Positions 22,993 to 35,200 of a stretch of DNA of 64,000 bases are shown here, one piece after another. The DNA lies in assembly GCA_037126765.1 (NCBI GenBank), contig JBBCBC010000025.1, forward strand, positions 11,563,639 to 11,627,638. The letters are read 5' to 3'. This DNA is from Stenogyne calaminthoides (lineage: Eukaryota; Streptophyta; Magnoliopsida; Lamiales; Lamiaceae). The position numbers and the translations under genes are program-made. Positions within the stretch are counted from its first letter, which is position 1, and each line of letters begins with the position of its first letter. The notes below the pieces were generated by a model that was not told the origin of the DNA, searched no databases, and was given only the letters and a program-made list of their open reading frames with translations.

Positions 22993-23997
22993 TTATTTTT
23001 CAGTAGAAATGTATTCTAACTTCACAACTTCTTTCTCTATAAGATCTCTTATAAAGTGATGTCTTATACTTATATGCTTAGTCAAAGAATGTTGCACAGG
23101 ATTCTTGAAAATATTGATAGCACTAGTATTATCACAATAAACAGTCAAAATACCACTTTCCAACCCATAATCATCAAACATCTTTTTAAGCCATAGCAGT
23201 TGAGTGCAGCAACTTCCAGCAGCAACATATTCAGACTCAGCTGTCGATTGTGAAACACAATTCTGTTTCTTACTATGCCAGGAGATAATGTTGTTTCCCA
23301 TGTAGAAACATCCTCCACTAGTACTTTTTCTGTCATCACAATCACCTGCCCAATCTGCATCACTATAGCCAACTAAAGAGCAATTAGTATCCTTTGAGTA
23401 CCAAATACCTAAATCACATGTTCCAGCCACATATCTTATAATTCTTTTTACAGAATTGGGATGTGATTCCTTAGGATTAACTTGATATCTAGCACAAAGA
23501 CAGACACTATATATAATATCAGGCCTACTAGAAGTTAAGTACAAAAGACTTCCAATCATTGATCTATACAAAGTAGGATCAACATCTTTTCCAATCAAGT
23601 CTTTACTCAACTTTTGAGTTGAACCCATATGAGTTTTCATAGTTTTAGCACTTTCCAAACCAAACCTTTTCACCAGATTCTTAGCATATATGTTTTGACA
23701 AAAGAAAATACCATCTTTCATTTGTTTGATTTGAAGACCTAAAAAGAAATTTAGTTCTCCAACCATGGACATTTCTAAAGTACAGGGTCATTTCTTTAAC
23801 AAAACTTTCAAGCATATCATTACTAGTTGAACCAAATACAATATCATCAACATATGTTTGAGTAACCATGATATCATCCTTAGAATTTTTAATGAACAAG
23901 GTTCTATCAGCTTCACCTCTCAAAAATCCAAATTCAAGTAAGAAATCAGTAAATCTACCATACCAAGCTCTAGGTGCTTGTTTTAAACCATATAAGG
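22993..23997 (-). pseudogene. Element B reverse transcriptase C-terminal half and RNase H
   Basis: Minus strand starts at LYGLKQAPRAWYGRF (just left of insertion D) and includes TYVDDIVFGST, the copia catalytic YVDD box (about 23855-23823). A frameshift follows near 23770, then thumb and connection, and RNase H with DADWAGD, STSGGCFYMG, STAESEYVAAGSC and DNTSAINIFKNP. It ends at a stop near 22991. With 26734-27015 it formed one reverse transcriptase, interrupted by D at the KALYGLK segment. The WAGD and SESEY-type motifs support intact RNase H residues, but the frame is broken. Confidence 0.88.
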
Positions 23998-24514
23998 TTA
24001 AGGTCGAAAAACCCATTTTTGCGTCTTGAATACTTGTCGAAACGAGTCATGAGATGCATATAAAAAGCGAAAATTGGGGTAAGTGATTCCTAATTTTCCG
24101 CTTTTAAGAACTTGTGTGTTCTTTACTGCTTTATGTTTATACTTGTCATATGCATTCAGTTATAAGAAAAACAACACACATGTTCTTAAAAGCGAAAATC
24201 AAATGTGATCACGAGTTGATTTTTTTTTAAAATCCATCTCATAAAAGTGGTATCGACGAGAATTCACAAGCTTCCACAATGGATCTTTTTAAAACAAAAA
24301 TCCGATCTCTGAAATCATCCGTCATTATCAAAGCTCAAAAGTTTTGATGAATTATGCAATGTGATACTTTATTCAAGATTTGATTTTTTTTAAGGGAATG
24401 AAAAACCAATCTCACGGCAGAAGATACCTAGATAAGATGAAATTAGGTCAAGGCGAGGATGCGATGATCGAGATAATCAAAGTTTCACAAGCTTTCAAAG
24501 TGACCACATCGGTG

Positions 24515-25130
24515 AAGAAAAGCTAAAAACAAAATCCGATCTCGTAAATGCATATATTTTAATGTTTGATAAACATTATCAAAAAACTCGATTGTTGGGA
24601 TATTTTAGTTTTGATGAATTATGATCAAACATTATTAACTTCGAATGTTATTCAAGGATATTTCTATAACAAGTTAAGGGAATGAAAGAACAAATTGAGG
24701 GGAACTTTCTCGCGAAATCGAAGAAGATGATCGAGATAAAGATGAAGTCTCATCTTCTTCTTCTTCCGATCCGCAACCTTCTCTTCGATTTCGCGGCTTT
24801 AGCTTTTTCTTCACTTCCGATTTTGCTCAAATTTCATCGGTTGACTCGAACTCATCTAACTCATTCGATCTCGATCATCCTCGTCTCCTCGACCTCGTCG
24901 TCGATCTTGATCATCTTCTTCGATTTCGTGAGTTCCCCCTTAATTTGTTCTTTCGTTCCCCCTTAACTTGTTATCTGTAAAATAACTTGAATAACACAAG
25001 TTAATAATGTTTTGGCATAATTCATCAAAACTAAAATATCCCAACAATTTCCCCCTTTTTGATAATGACGCCAAAACATTAAAATATATGCATTTACAGA
25101 GATGGGATTTTTGTTTTAAAACCCATCTCT
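24515..25130. repeat. Large imperfect palindrome in element D
   Basis: The left arm (about 24515-24745) is the inverted copy of the right arm (about 24895-25130). Cores: TGTTGGGATATTTTAGTTTT at 24593 matches, inverted, AAAACTAAAATATCCCAACA ending at 25046; further outside, GTAAATGCATATATTTTAAT near 24545 matches its inverse near 25080-25099. The roughly 150-bp centre is CT/GA-rich. Confidence 0.8.
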
Positions 25131-25305
25131 GAACTGATACCTACAAGTGGTATCAGAGCGGGAGTTCAAAAGTTCACAAGCTTTCAAAGTGACCAAACAT
25201 AAAGCAGTAAAGAACACACAAAATTTTATAGTGGTTCGGACGAAACCCGCCCTACATCCACTCTTCCCTTAACATAGGGGCACCAACTTAACCTGCTTAA
25301 CCAAC

Positions 25306-25532
25306 GGGACTTATCTCTCTCACGGGATTGCCTATAGATGTTTACCGAGTTCACACTCAAATGAGACTTATCTCCCTCACGGGATCGCCTATAGATGTTT
25401 ACCGAGTTCACACTCAAATGGGACTTATCTCCCTCACGGGATCGCCTATAGATGTTTACCGAGTTCACACTCAAATGGGACTTATCTTCCTCACGGGATT
25501 GCCTATAGATGTTTACCGAGTTCACACTCAAT
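25306..25532. repeat. 57-bp tandem repeat, four units, in the LTR of element D
   Basis: Units at 25306-25362, 25363-25419, 25420-25476 and 25477-25532 (the last is 56 bp), with about 2-4 differences each. The core is GCCTATAGATGTTTACCGAG. Element A has only one diverged equivalent at the same LTR position, so the array expanded in D or its parent. The 57-bp period is 19 codons, which explains the repeated open frames on both strands. Confidence 0.93.
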
Positions 25533-26733
25533 CGAGCCCAGAAATGAGAAACTAGAATCCCTAGTCTGAAATCTTGCGATAACAACAAACTTAACCTAAC
25601 TTTTGGGTTTGGGTAAAGATTTGTTTGTTTTCCAACTAGGTTGAGATTTTCCCTTACATTTGTTTAGCCTCAATGCTAAGGATGGGAAAATCTCTCTAAG
25701 CTTAGGATATTACATTTGTGCTTAGATCTAGGGTAGAACACTCTTTGAATATATGCGTGTATTTCTTGCTCTGTGTTCTATGGTGGGAATGCTTGAGTAT
25801 ATGTCTTCTTAGCTCTGTAGCATTGCTTGCCATATTCTCCACACTTTCCATTACAATAATGAAGGAAGAACTTGTATTTATAGTGTGGATTTGAATGTTA
25901 CCGTTGGAGAGAATCACATTCAAATCCATACTACTCTGTAGCTTTTTGCAGCTTTTTCAGGCTTGTCGTCTTCCTCTCACTGGTCCACGTCAGCTGAATC
26001 TAACGGCTATAATCTTGATTTCTTCCGAGTCTCGGGATCTTGATTCTATCCGAGCCTTGAGTTATCTGAGCTATCCCGAACCTTGAGTTATCCCGAGCCT
26101 TGAGTTACGAGTTATCTGAACCTTCGGTTTATCTCGAGCTATCTGAACCTTGAGTTATCCGAGCCTTCGGTTCTCTCGAGTCTCGGTTTTCTTGATTCAA
26201 CAGACTTCTCTTGGCCGGACCTTGTATGATCTGGCATCGCGACACTTTCCGGGCTTCTTGAGTTCGATTCTTCGACCGAGACATCCCGACCCTCGAGTCA
26301 CTTGACTTCGAAATTATCGATTTCTTCTTCCACGATCGATCATTTCGTTGATCGGATCAACCTCTTCGGATCAACATATCGGGATAACATCAATCGATGC
26401 CGAGTTAGCATATCGGTTTATCATATCGATCTCGATCCGCGTCGATCTCGTCGATCTCATCTCTTTCTTCTTCCGATCTGCAACCTTCTCTTCTGATTTG
26501 TTAGCTTTAGCTTTTCTTCACTTCTGATTTTGCTCAGCTCATCAGTTGACTCCGGAACTCATCTAACTCATCTGATCTCGATCATCCTCGTTCTGACCTC
26601 GTCGATCTTGATCATCTTCTTACGATTTAAGTGAGTTCCCCCTCAATTTGTTCTTTCGTTCCCCCTTAACTTGTTATCTGTAAAATAGCTTGAATAACAC
26701 AAGTTAATAATGTTTTGGCATAATTCATCAAAA

Positions 26734-28640
26734 CTAAAATATCCCAACAAAGGCTTTCTTTAACTTGTAAACATGATCAGGAAATTCTAGATTTTCAAAA
26801 CCTTTAGGTTGTTCAACATAAGCTTCTTCATCCAGAATACCATTTAAGAAAGCAGCTTTAACATCCATTTGATGCAAGTTAATGTTAATGAAACATGCAA
26901 TAGCAAGAAGTAATCTAATAGATTCTATTCTAGCAACAGGAGCAAATATTTCATCAAAATCTATTCCTTCAATCTGAGTATAACCTTGAGCAACCAATCT
27001 AGCCTTGTTTCTCACAATATTACCAGATTCATCAGTTTTACTTTTAAAAATCCACTTTGTTCCTATGACATTAATATCAGAATTAGGTCTAGGTACAAGT
27101 GTCCAAACATCATTTCTTTAACATTCTTAGGCTCAATTGCAGAATGATAACACTCAAAAGTTACCTGATTGCATATGGATGACATGCAAACTGATCTTAC
27201 AAGGTTATTGATATGAATACCCATTCTTCTTCTAGTTTGTACACCTGTGGTAGCTTCTCCAATGATCTGATCTGATGGATAACTTTTCATTATCTTTGTT
27301 GATGGAACCAACTGTTTTGAATACTGTGAATCTTGTGACAGATTTCAGTATTTAAACTTTTGGATAATGTTGAATCAGATGTTGAAGGAAAATGTTGAAG
27401 GAACATTCTGATCAACATCCTTACGATCTTCAGTGTCATCAGTATCTTTGGATACTTCTATCAAATCTGATACATTGTCTTCAGCACTTTTTCCTGCAAG
27501 ACTTGCAAGTTCATCAAATACCACATTAACAGATTCTTGTTTTGTATCAGTTCTCAAATTATAGATTCTATATGCCTTGCTATTCTTAGAATATCCTAAG
27601 AAAAATCCTTTATCACTCTTACAATCAAACTTGTGCAACTGATCTCTATCATTCAAAATGTAACAAACACAACCAAACACATGAAAGTATTTCAAATTTG
27701 GTTTCTTGTTATTCAGAATCTCATAGGGAGTACAATTACTACCAGAATGAATATAGACTCTATTCACAATGTGACAAGCAGTATTTAAAGCTTCAGCCCA
27801 GAATTTCTTAGAAAGACTTTTTGAGGTTAGCATAACTTTTGTCATTTCTTGCAAAGTTCTATTCTTTCTTTCAGCAATTCCATTTTGTTGTGGAGTTTTA
27901 GGTGAGGAAAACTCTTGTAAAATACCTTTCTTTTCACAGAAATTAGTAAACAAACTGTTTTCAAATTCTCTTCCATGATCAGACCTTATCCTGTTGATCT
28001 TTAAACATAAAATAGTTTTAAACCTTTTGTAAAGAATTTTAAACTCAGAAAAAGTATCAGATTTTTCTTTCAGAAATATAACCCATGTATATCTAGAAAA
28101 ATCATCTACAAGAACATAAGAATACCTCTTTCCACCTAAACTTTCAGTTTCCATAGGACCCATTAGATCGATATGAATCAACTCACAACACCTGTTTGTT
28201 GTACATGTTGACAACATTTGATGTGTTGTCCTTACTTGCTTACCTTTCTGGCATGGTCCACAGACTTTTCCTTTTTCAAAGTTAAGATCAGGTAAACCAA
28301 CAGCAGCACCTAGTATATGCAATCTCTGAATACTTCTGTAATTAGCATGACCAAGTTTTTGATGCCACAAAATAATATCATCTGCTTTAGCACTTTTACA
28401 AGCATGATTTTAACCAATCAAATAGCAATTATCAGCAGATCTATTGCCAGTCATTAAGCATTCATCATTCTTATCAAACACATAGCATGAATTCTTGTCA
28501 AATTTCACATGTAAATCATCATCACATAACTGACTAATACTAATCAGATTAACAAGTATACCTTTTAAATGTAACACATTTGTCAACTTTGGAAAACCAG
28601 AAACATTCAATGTTCCTTTACCAACAACTTTACCTTTTGA
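26734..28640 (-). pseudogene. Element B integrase and reverse transcriptase N-terminal part
   Basis: Minus strand. Pre-integrase and integrase: MWHQKLGHANYRS and CGPCQKGKQ (HHCC zinc site, about 28370-28255), then the catalytic core with DLMGP, RSDHGREFEN and PQQNGIAERKNRT (the DDE residues), and C-terminal GYSKNSKAYRIYN. Frame is open from 28370 to 27375. After a short frameshifted linker (27311-27063) the reverse transcriptase starts near 27015: NKARLVAQGYTQ, FAPVARIESIR, QMDVKAAFLNG. It stops at insertion D. Typical Ty1/copia pol order with integrase before reverse transcriptase. Confidence 0.9.
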
Positions 28641-28785
28641 ACCACCACCATAGGTAACATGACCACCATTGTAGGAATGTATAATTAGTCAGATGATTAA
28701 CTTGACCAGTCATGTGTCTAGAACAACCACTATCAAAATACCAAGATCCAGGAATATATGCTTTCAAAGATGTATACACAACATT
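28641..28785 (-). pseudogene. Element B protease active-site region
   Basis: Minus strand encodes SWYFDSGCSRHMTGQ, the DSG aspartic-protease triad of copia elements (about 28760-28715), followed by loss of frame. It would cut the gag-pol polyprotein. Confidence 0.75.
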
Positions 28786-30645
28786 TCAAGACATGTTCTC
28801 ATGAATCAACTTTTTAGTATTGTTAACCTGTTTTATGGGATGTTCAATTTTATCAGGTAAAAATATTCCAGCTTTTAAGTCCCTTCTTAACTTAGAACAA
28901 TATGGACGAATGTGACCTACTCCAGCACAATAAAAACAGATATACTCTTTAAACAAACCATCAGATTTCTTTTGTTTACCTTTCAAAGATTTTGGTACAG
29001 AAGTTCCAGCTTTTACAAAAGAAATAGGTTCACAGGATATAGGAGTATTCTCAAAAGATTTCTCAAAGCCAAGTCCAGCATTACCATGTCTACCAATCAT
29101 CAATACATCATTCAAATCAGTAGTGCTAGCAGAAAACTTTTTAAAGCTAAGAGTAGTGCTTTTTAGTTCATCTTTCAAAGCAGAAATTTCCACATCTTTT
29201 CTAGTTAAAAGAACTTCAAGCTTAACAAGATTTTCTTTCAAATCTGAATTTTTTAAAGATAAAGAACTCAAGACCTGTTTTTGAGTTTCTAAATCAGATT
29301 TAAACTTCAGATATTCAGAGTTATAATCAGCAGAACTTGATGTTTCAGCATTCAGAATAGTTCCAGTAAAACAGTTAATCTCATAATCATTTTTACTAAA
29401 TGTTGTTTCAGATGTTGTGATAACATCTGAATCTGCTTCAGACCAATAATCATCGAGATCATCATCATATGTATCATCATAAACTATTCTAGCAGACATA
29501 ACACTTAGTTCACATTTATCAGCATCAGTTTCATCATCAGAATCATCACTTAAAGTGGCATTAAAGTTCATCTTCTTCCTAAGCAAAGTATTAGCACATT
29601 CATTAGAATAATGACCATATCCAGAACATGCATCACATTTAACCTTTTTTCTGTACTCAGGATCATATTTGAACTTGTTATCCTTTGTAAATTGTCTAGG
29701 TTGATTGAAACTGGAAGACTGACTTGGAACAAGCTTTTTATCAGAGGGAGAAGAGTTTTGATTAAACTTATCCTTTGATTGAAATTGACCATTTGGTCTT
29801 TTGAACTTTCCTTTTAGATAAGATTTGAATTGCTTAGTGATAAGAGCAAATTGTTCAGAAACATTTTCATCACATAAATCAGAAATATCATCATCGGAAT
29901 CAACTTCAGTCACATAAGGATGTTTACCAACATTATCAGAGGTTTCACTTCTAAAAGAAAGTACTTTCTTGTCTTTATCTTTCTCATGTTTATCATCATC
30001 TAACATATTTGAGTTTATCTCATAAGTTTTCAAAATACTGATCAACTCATTTTGACTCAATAAATCAGTGTTTTTAGCCTCTTCTATTGCACATATTTTA
30101 GCATCAAATCGTTTAGGAACAGTTCTAAGTATTTTATTGACTAACCGAGTGTTGGAAATTGGATCACCAAGTGAGTGTGACTCATTAGCAATCTCACTTA
30201 TCCTTTCATTGTATGATGAAATGCTTTCATCATCCTTCATCTTCAAGTTTTCAAACTTGGTTCCCAACATTCTGAGTCTAGTCCTTCGAACAATTTCTGA
30301 TCCTTCACAATGTTCCTGCAATATTTTCCATGCATCCTTATAAGAAACACGGTTAGATATCAGTTTAAACATAGAAATATCAGTAGCAGTAAAAATCGCA
30401 TTAAGAGCATTAGAATTGAAAATGGCCGATGTGCATTCATCATTTGACCAATCAATCTCCTTTTTGACTTGCGATTCTCCATCTCTATCATCAATTGTTC
30501 TTGGTGGATTCCAACCAGATAACACACTACGCCATGCTCTCTCATCAATAGACTTAATGTACATGCACATTTTAGGTTTTCAATATGGGCAATTTGATCC
30601 ATCTAAAATTGGAGGTTTTAAAGACGGAGTCAGTGGATAATACAT
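28786..30645 (-). pseudogene. Element B gag, two zinc knuckles, one early in-frame stop
   Basis: An ATG at 30645 opens the frame (MYYPLTPSLKPPI), with a TGA about 23 codons later where the family pattern expects Trp in PYW. The long frame then runs 30570-28786 (594 codons). It has the UBN2-type copia gag core (AWKILQEHCEG, LRMLGTKFENLKM, SISSYNERISEIA), an acidic linker, a first zinc knuckle CDACSGYGHYSNEC (about 29650-29609), a coiled-coil stretch, and a second knuckle CFYCAGVGHIRPYC (about 28943-28900). Two knuckles suit Sirevirus gag. Apart from the early stop it is remarkably intact, suggesting that B is fairly young. Confidence 0.9.
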
Positions 30646-30691
30646 TGCAAAAACACACTTTAAACAGGACCTTTAACTTAGTGTATCAAGT

Positions 30692-30710
30692 TTATGGCTC
30701 TGGCGCCAAC
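30692..30710 (-). other. Primer-binding site of element B (unusual)
   Basis: Minus strand after the 5' LTR reads GTTGGCGCCAGAGCCATAA. It shares TGG and CAGAGCC with the common initiator-tRNA site TGGTATCAGAGCC but has CGC in place of TAT. The same sequence stands beside the left LTR at 9491-9509, so it is not a single mutation in this copy. The primer tRNA is therefore uncertain. Confidence 0.6.
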
Positions 30711-31494
30711 TGACAGTGTGTGTGCGTGTATTTTTCAGAGTGTTGTTAAAAATGTTATGCAAAATGTAAAACAACATATGACAGCAAAAGCATAAAAATG
30801 CAGTGCAAAGGATTTCAAAAAATTTGTATAGTCTGTAATCCAGACTATACGAACCTGATGGTTAAAAACATCACTATAACAAGTAGTGAGATACACACGA
30901 ATCTCTTACAAGATCCTAAAAGGTGTAGTGAAAAACCACACACCAAAATCAATCTATTCAATCAAGTAACTAGTGATCTTATTCAACCTAAAACTTGATC
31001 TAATAAGACAAAATCACTACTGATAGGAGAGATTGTATTCCCTCGACCAGTACACATAGAATAACATCGACCCTCACACTCTTAGAATTACAAACACTCG
31101 GTTTTTCACTCTTTGTTGTGTCTTGGATGTTACTCTCTTAAGTTTGGAGTAGAGCAAATGGGATTTCACTTTAAATCAAACTCGAAATGTCGACCAATGC
31201 AGTCTATTTATAGACTTTCGGACCAACTGCATTATCCTATCCACTAGGTGTGAACAGCCTTGAACTTCTCCACCACTATCTCCATGATCTTGGTGTAACC
31301 ACCCATGATCTTTCTATTCTCACTCCATCAGTGCAACCGCTTGATAATTTCCGAGATTATCTTCAACCTGCAATGTAGGAAACATAGAGAAACACATCTA
31401 TTAAACCGGAGTTAGTGTTAGGAGAAAGGGAAAATTTATGTTGTTGTGCAGAATGTTGTCCAACATCTGGAACAACATCCGTGCAACATCAACA
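30711..31494 (-). repeat. 5' LTR of element B (right)
   Basis: 784 bp, TGACAGTGTG...CAACATCAACA on the plus strand. It matches 9510-10293 in length and almost all bases, including the TATA box region. Confidence 0.93.
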
Positions 31495-32281
31495 CTAATC
31501 ATCAGACGTGTATCACCTACATGCGTTGTCCTTGCGACGCTAATTTCTCTGAAGGGCCTTGAGAAATTAAAATTGCATTTCTACCCCTGCTTTTCCTCTA
31601 TAAATAGGACAAAGGTTTTAGACATACAACACAACCCCTTCACCATACTTATCGTTCTCAAGCTTGCACAGGAGAAATTCCGGCGAGTCCTTAATTCCGG
31701 TGAGTCCTCCGGCAAAAGGCTTCTTCTACCCTACACAAATGACCTCCGGTTCTCAATCCAACCTGTGCTTCCCCCATTCCCGATCTCGTCATCATCGGAG
31801 GATGACCATACGTCCATTGCCAAGCTTCACTGCCACCGGGGTGGCGGATCTGCCGCCGGCAACATGGAGGTGGCCGTCTGTGCCTTGGGTGCCAATCGCG
31901 ATGACGTGGTTAACGACGATGAGCAACTTGTGACATGTAATATAGATTTAGGAGCAACTTCTGACATGTAATATGCAAGCCAAGTTGCCCTAGATGTTTT
32001 GCACCACATGTATGACACTCGTGTTCATTTAAAGCGGGAAGTCTCATCGGGTTTAGGGTTTATTTACTGACCTCCGGGTCTATTGTAATGAAAATTTCGA
32101 CCTCCGGGTCTTTATCAATGAAATTCTCTTTTATTCCATTATTGTGTTGATTTGATTTCTTTGTGCGAATTTTTGCCTTGTCCTTGTTGTCTTAATATTT
32201 ATGCAACTTATTAATCTGATCACTTCCCCCTACATGTGATATTTATTTTCTGATCATATTTGATCAATTGAGGTACCTTAC
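31495..32281 (+). other. Plus-strand transcription-unit-like segment inside element A
   Basis: Lies between the end of RNase H of A (minus) and element B. On the plus strand it has a TATA box (CTCTATAAATAGGAC, about 31598-31612), then a GC-richer stretch (31670-31910) with an ATG at 31740 opening a 64-codon frame (MTSGSQSNLCFPH), and possible poly(A) signals (AATGAAA) near 32085-32125. A repeated GACCTCCGGGTCT occurs at about 32070-32112. The peptide is Ser/Arg/Pro-rich and matches no family I know. Antisense additional ORFs are known in some plant retrotransposons; whether this is one, or a captured gene end, cannot be decided here. Confidence 0.35.
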
Positions 32282-35200
32282 TCAACTGAACCAACTGGTT
32301 CTGGAGACCAGTCCACCAAATATTTCTGGTGCACTTTCTCCAAGATCCAGAAGCCCTAGCTCATTGCATAGTTCTCTGAATCTGGTTTCAGCTAGTGGCT
32401 TGGTTAGGATATCAGCTCTTTGCTTATCAGTATGGATCTTTTCCATTCTGATGTTCTTCTTTTCAACATGATCTCTTATAAAATGATGTCTGACATCCAC
32501 ATGCTTACATCTTGTATGTAAAACAGGATTCTGAGTGATTGCAATAGCACTATTACTGTCACAGAATATAGGTACGTTTGTAGCTATAATGTTATAATCC
32601 CTCAGCTACTGACTAAGTCAGAGCAGTTGGGAACAACAACTTCCTGCAGCCATATATTCTGCTTCAATAGTAGATGTTGCAACTGCTGTCCGCTTCTTCG
32701 AAAACCAAGAGATCAGTTTACTACCTAAGAACTGACATGTACCTGAGGTTGATTTTCTGTCTATTCTGCAACCTCCATAATCAGAATCAGAATACCCACT
32801 AAGCTCTAGATTATCATCTGATGGGTAGAATAAACCAAGGTTTACTGTCCCCTTCAGATACTTAAGAATCCGCTTAGCTGCATCCAGGTGGCTTTGCATT
32901 GGATTTGCCTGAAATCTGGCACATACACCTACTGCAAAAGTTATATCAGGTCTACTAGTAGTCAGGTATAGTAAAGATCTAATGAGAGCCCTGTATTCTT
33001 TCTGATTAGTTTTCTGACCATTCTCATCTGGATCCATCTTGAATCCAGTCATCATAGGAATTTTGGCTTCCTTACAGTTTTGAACTTCAAACTTAGCCAA
33101 CAGATTCCTAGTGTACTTTGCCTGGCAGATGAATATCCCTTCTGTACTTTGATTAACCAGAAGACCCAGAAAGTAATTCATCTGACCCATCATGGACATC
33201 TCAAATTTCCCTTGCATCAGTTTGCTGAAGCTTTCACATAAGGTCTTGTTGGGAGATCCGAAAATGATATCGTCCACATAGATCTGAACCATCAGAATAT
33301 CTTCACCATCTTCTATTCTGAATAAGGTTCTATCCACTGTTCCTTTAGTGAATCTACTGTCTATCAAGAACTGAGATAATGTATCATACCAAGCTCGAGG
33401 AGCTTGTTTCAGGCCATAAAGAGCTTTTCTTAAACGGTACACCTGGTTGCTTCTTTCAAAGCCTGGAGGTTGTTCAACATAAACTTCCTCAGCTAGTACC
33501 CCGTTTAAAAATGCATTCTTTACATCCATCTGATACACAATAAACCCTCTGTGGGCAGCATAATCCAGAAACATCCAAATGGCTTCCAGGCGAGCGACTG
33601 GTGCAAAGGTCTCATCATAATCAGTTCCTTCTGATTGTGAATACCCCTTAGCAACAAGTCTTGCCTTATTTATGGTTATGACATTATTCTCATCTCTCTT
33701 GTTCTTGAATACCCACTTTGTGCCTATTACATCTTGATGAGTTGGTCTATCTACCAGCTTCCAAACCTAATTCCTTTCAAACTGCTCCAATTCTTCTTGC
33801 ATTGCTAGAATCCAGTTAGCATCCTGTAGAGCTTCTTCTATTTCGGTTGGTTCCTTCAAAGACAAATAACAACAATACATGGCACTTTCACCAATCTGAT
33901 GTCTAGTTTGGACTCGTGCATTTGGATTGCCGATTATCAGATCAGTTGGATGGTCAGATAACCAAGTCCTTCTTTTTTAATGTATATCAGTTTGGATGTC
34001 ATCATCCTCATCTTATATCGAGTCACTAGCAGGTGGGAGTGGTGCAGTAGTAGGATCCACTTGACATGGACAAATCTTAGCTGATGTTGGAATCATCATA
34101 TGCTGATGTCTGTCCATAGGAACATCAGGTGTTCCCCCTGAACCAGATGGTTCAGTTGTAACTACCTCAGCTGTACCAGCTTCTTCATTGAAAGTTGTGC
34201 GTTCCTTTGGGTCTGATTGACCTGGTGAATCAGTAAGATCAAGCTTTGAGACATACACTGTTACGTGATCTGATCCCTTGTCTTTGATACTTAGCTGATC
34301 CATTTTCTGTGCATCAGGTATCGGTTGATCTGGTACTGCATGTTCTGAGGCAGATTTCTCTTGTTCAGAAGATGCCTCATCAAAGACCACATGTGGTGTT
34401 TCTTCCACAACTAGGGTTCGCCTCTTGAATACCCTGAAAGCCTTGCTAGTTGAGGAATATCCTAAGAATATACCCTCATCTGACTTGGCCTCAAAGGTTT
34501 TCAACTGACTCTTCCCATTATTGTGTATGAAACACTTGCACCCAAAAACATGGAAGTAAGAAACACGAGGTTTTCTGCCCTTCCACAGTTCATAGGGTGT
34601 TTTGAAATGAATCTTAGTCAGAGAACATCTGTTCTGAGTATCGCATGCAGTATTGATGGCTTCTGCCCAGAAACGGCTTGGAGTTGCATGTTCAACTAAC
34701 ATAGTTCGAGCAGCTTCTTTGAGTGTTCTGTTTCTCCGTTCTGCTACTCCATTCTGTTGTGGTGTTCTTGCAGCTGATGTCTCATGCTGTATTCCAAACT
34801 TAGTGCAAAAGTCAGTAATAAAGGAGTTCATAAATTCTGTACCTTTATCGGATCTGATTTTCACAACACTGGCACCCTTCTCATTTTGTAATTTCTTGAG
34901 CAGCTCGGGTATCTTTGTTGTAGTCTCATTCTTCTTATATAAGAATACCACCCAAGTAAACTTGGAGTAATCATCCACGATCACCAAAGTGTATTTGCGT
35001 CCGCTGAGACTTAGTGGTGTAACTGGTCCAAAAAGATCCATATGGAGCAGTTGCAGTACTCTGCTGGATGCTGGTCCTGGGATTCCCTTGAATGAGGCTT
35101 TTACCTATTTTCCCTTCTGACATGCGACACATGTCTGATCCTTAGAGAATACCTCATTCGGGAGACCCTCAACCAAAGACATCCTTGTTATCTTGTTAAG

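Larger units (their letters stand above)
23998..26749. mobile_element. Element D: rearranged non-coding LTR-element debris inserted in B reverse transcriptase
   Basis: Interrupts the reverse-transcriptase codons for KALYGLK. Four bases AAGG are repeated at both borders (23994-23997, 26750-26753), so the target duplication is short or decayed. The right part (about 25200-26749) resembles the LTR of element A in motif order: ATAGTGGTTCGGAC, CCCTAGTCTGAAATCTTGC, a minus TATA box near 25872, and an end ...ATATCCCAACA. The same end occurs at 25046, followed by a PPT-like tract. Plus-strand PBS-like TGGTATCAGAGC occurs at 25154-25165 and a decayed one near 24250. No gag or pol remains. The mixture of orientations, with a palindrome at 24515-25130, shows more than one event. 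Confidence 0.7.
9510..31494 (-). mobile_element. Element B: Sirevirus-like Ty1/copia retrotransposon nested in A, itself holding C and D
   Basis: LTRs of exactly 784 bp each (9510-10293, 30711-31494) start TG and end CA. Minus-strand order: 5' LTR, PBS, gag with two zinc knuckles, protease, integrase, reverse transcriptase (broken by D), RNase H, spacer, third ORF (broken by C), PPT, 3' LTR. Its own sequence without C and D is about 10.2 kb. No clean 5-bp target duplication can be read because the left side continues into a second copy of the leader. It lies between RNase H and the third ORF of A. Confidence 0.9.

Noticed and set aside
25226..25588. Repeated 19-residue protein (minus strand) or CRISPR-like array
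   Set aside because: The 57-bp period is a tandem minisatellite without spacers and lies in an LTR; the open frame is a by-product of the triplet period. CRISPR does not fit a plant nuclear context.
31438..31971. 177-codon plus-strand frame as one protein
   Set aside because: It starts inside the LTR of element B and crosses the LTR border into A; only the part after 31495 could belong to a native unit.
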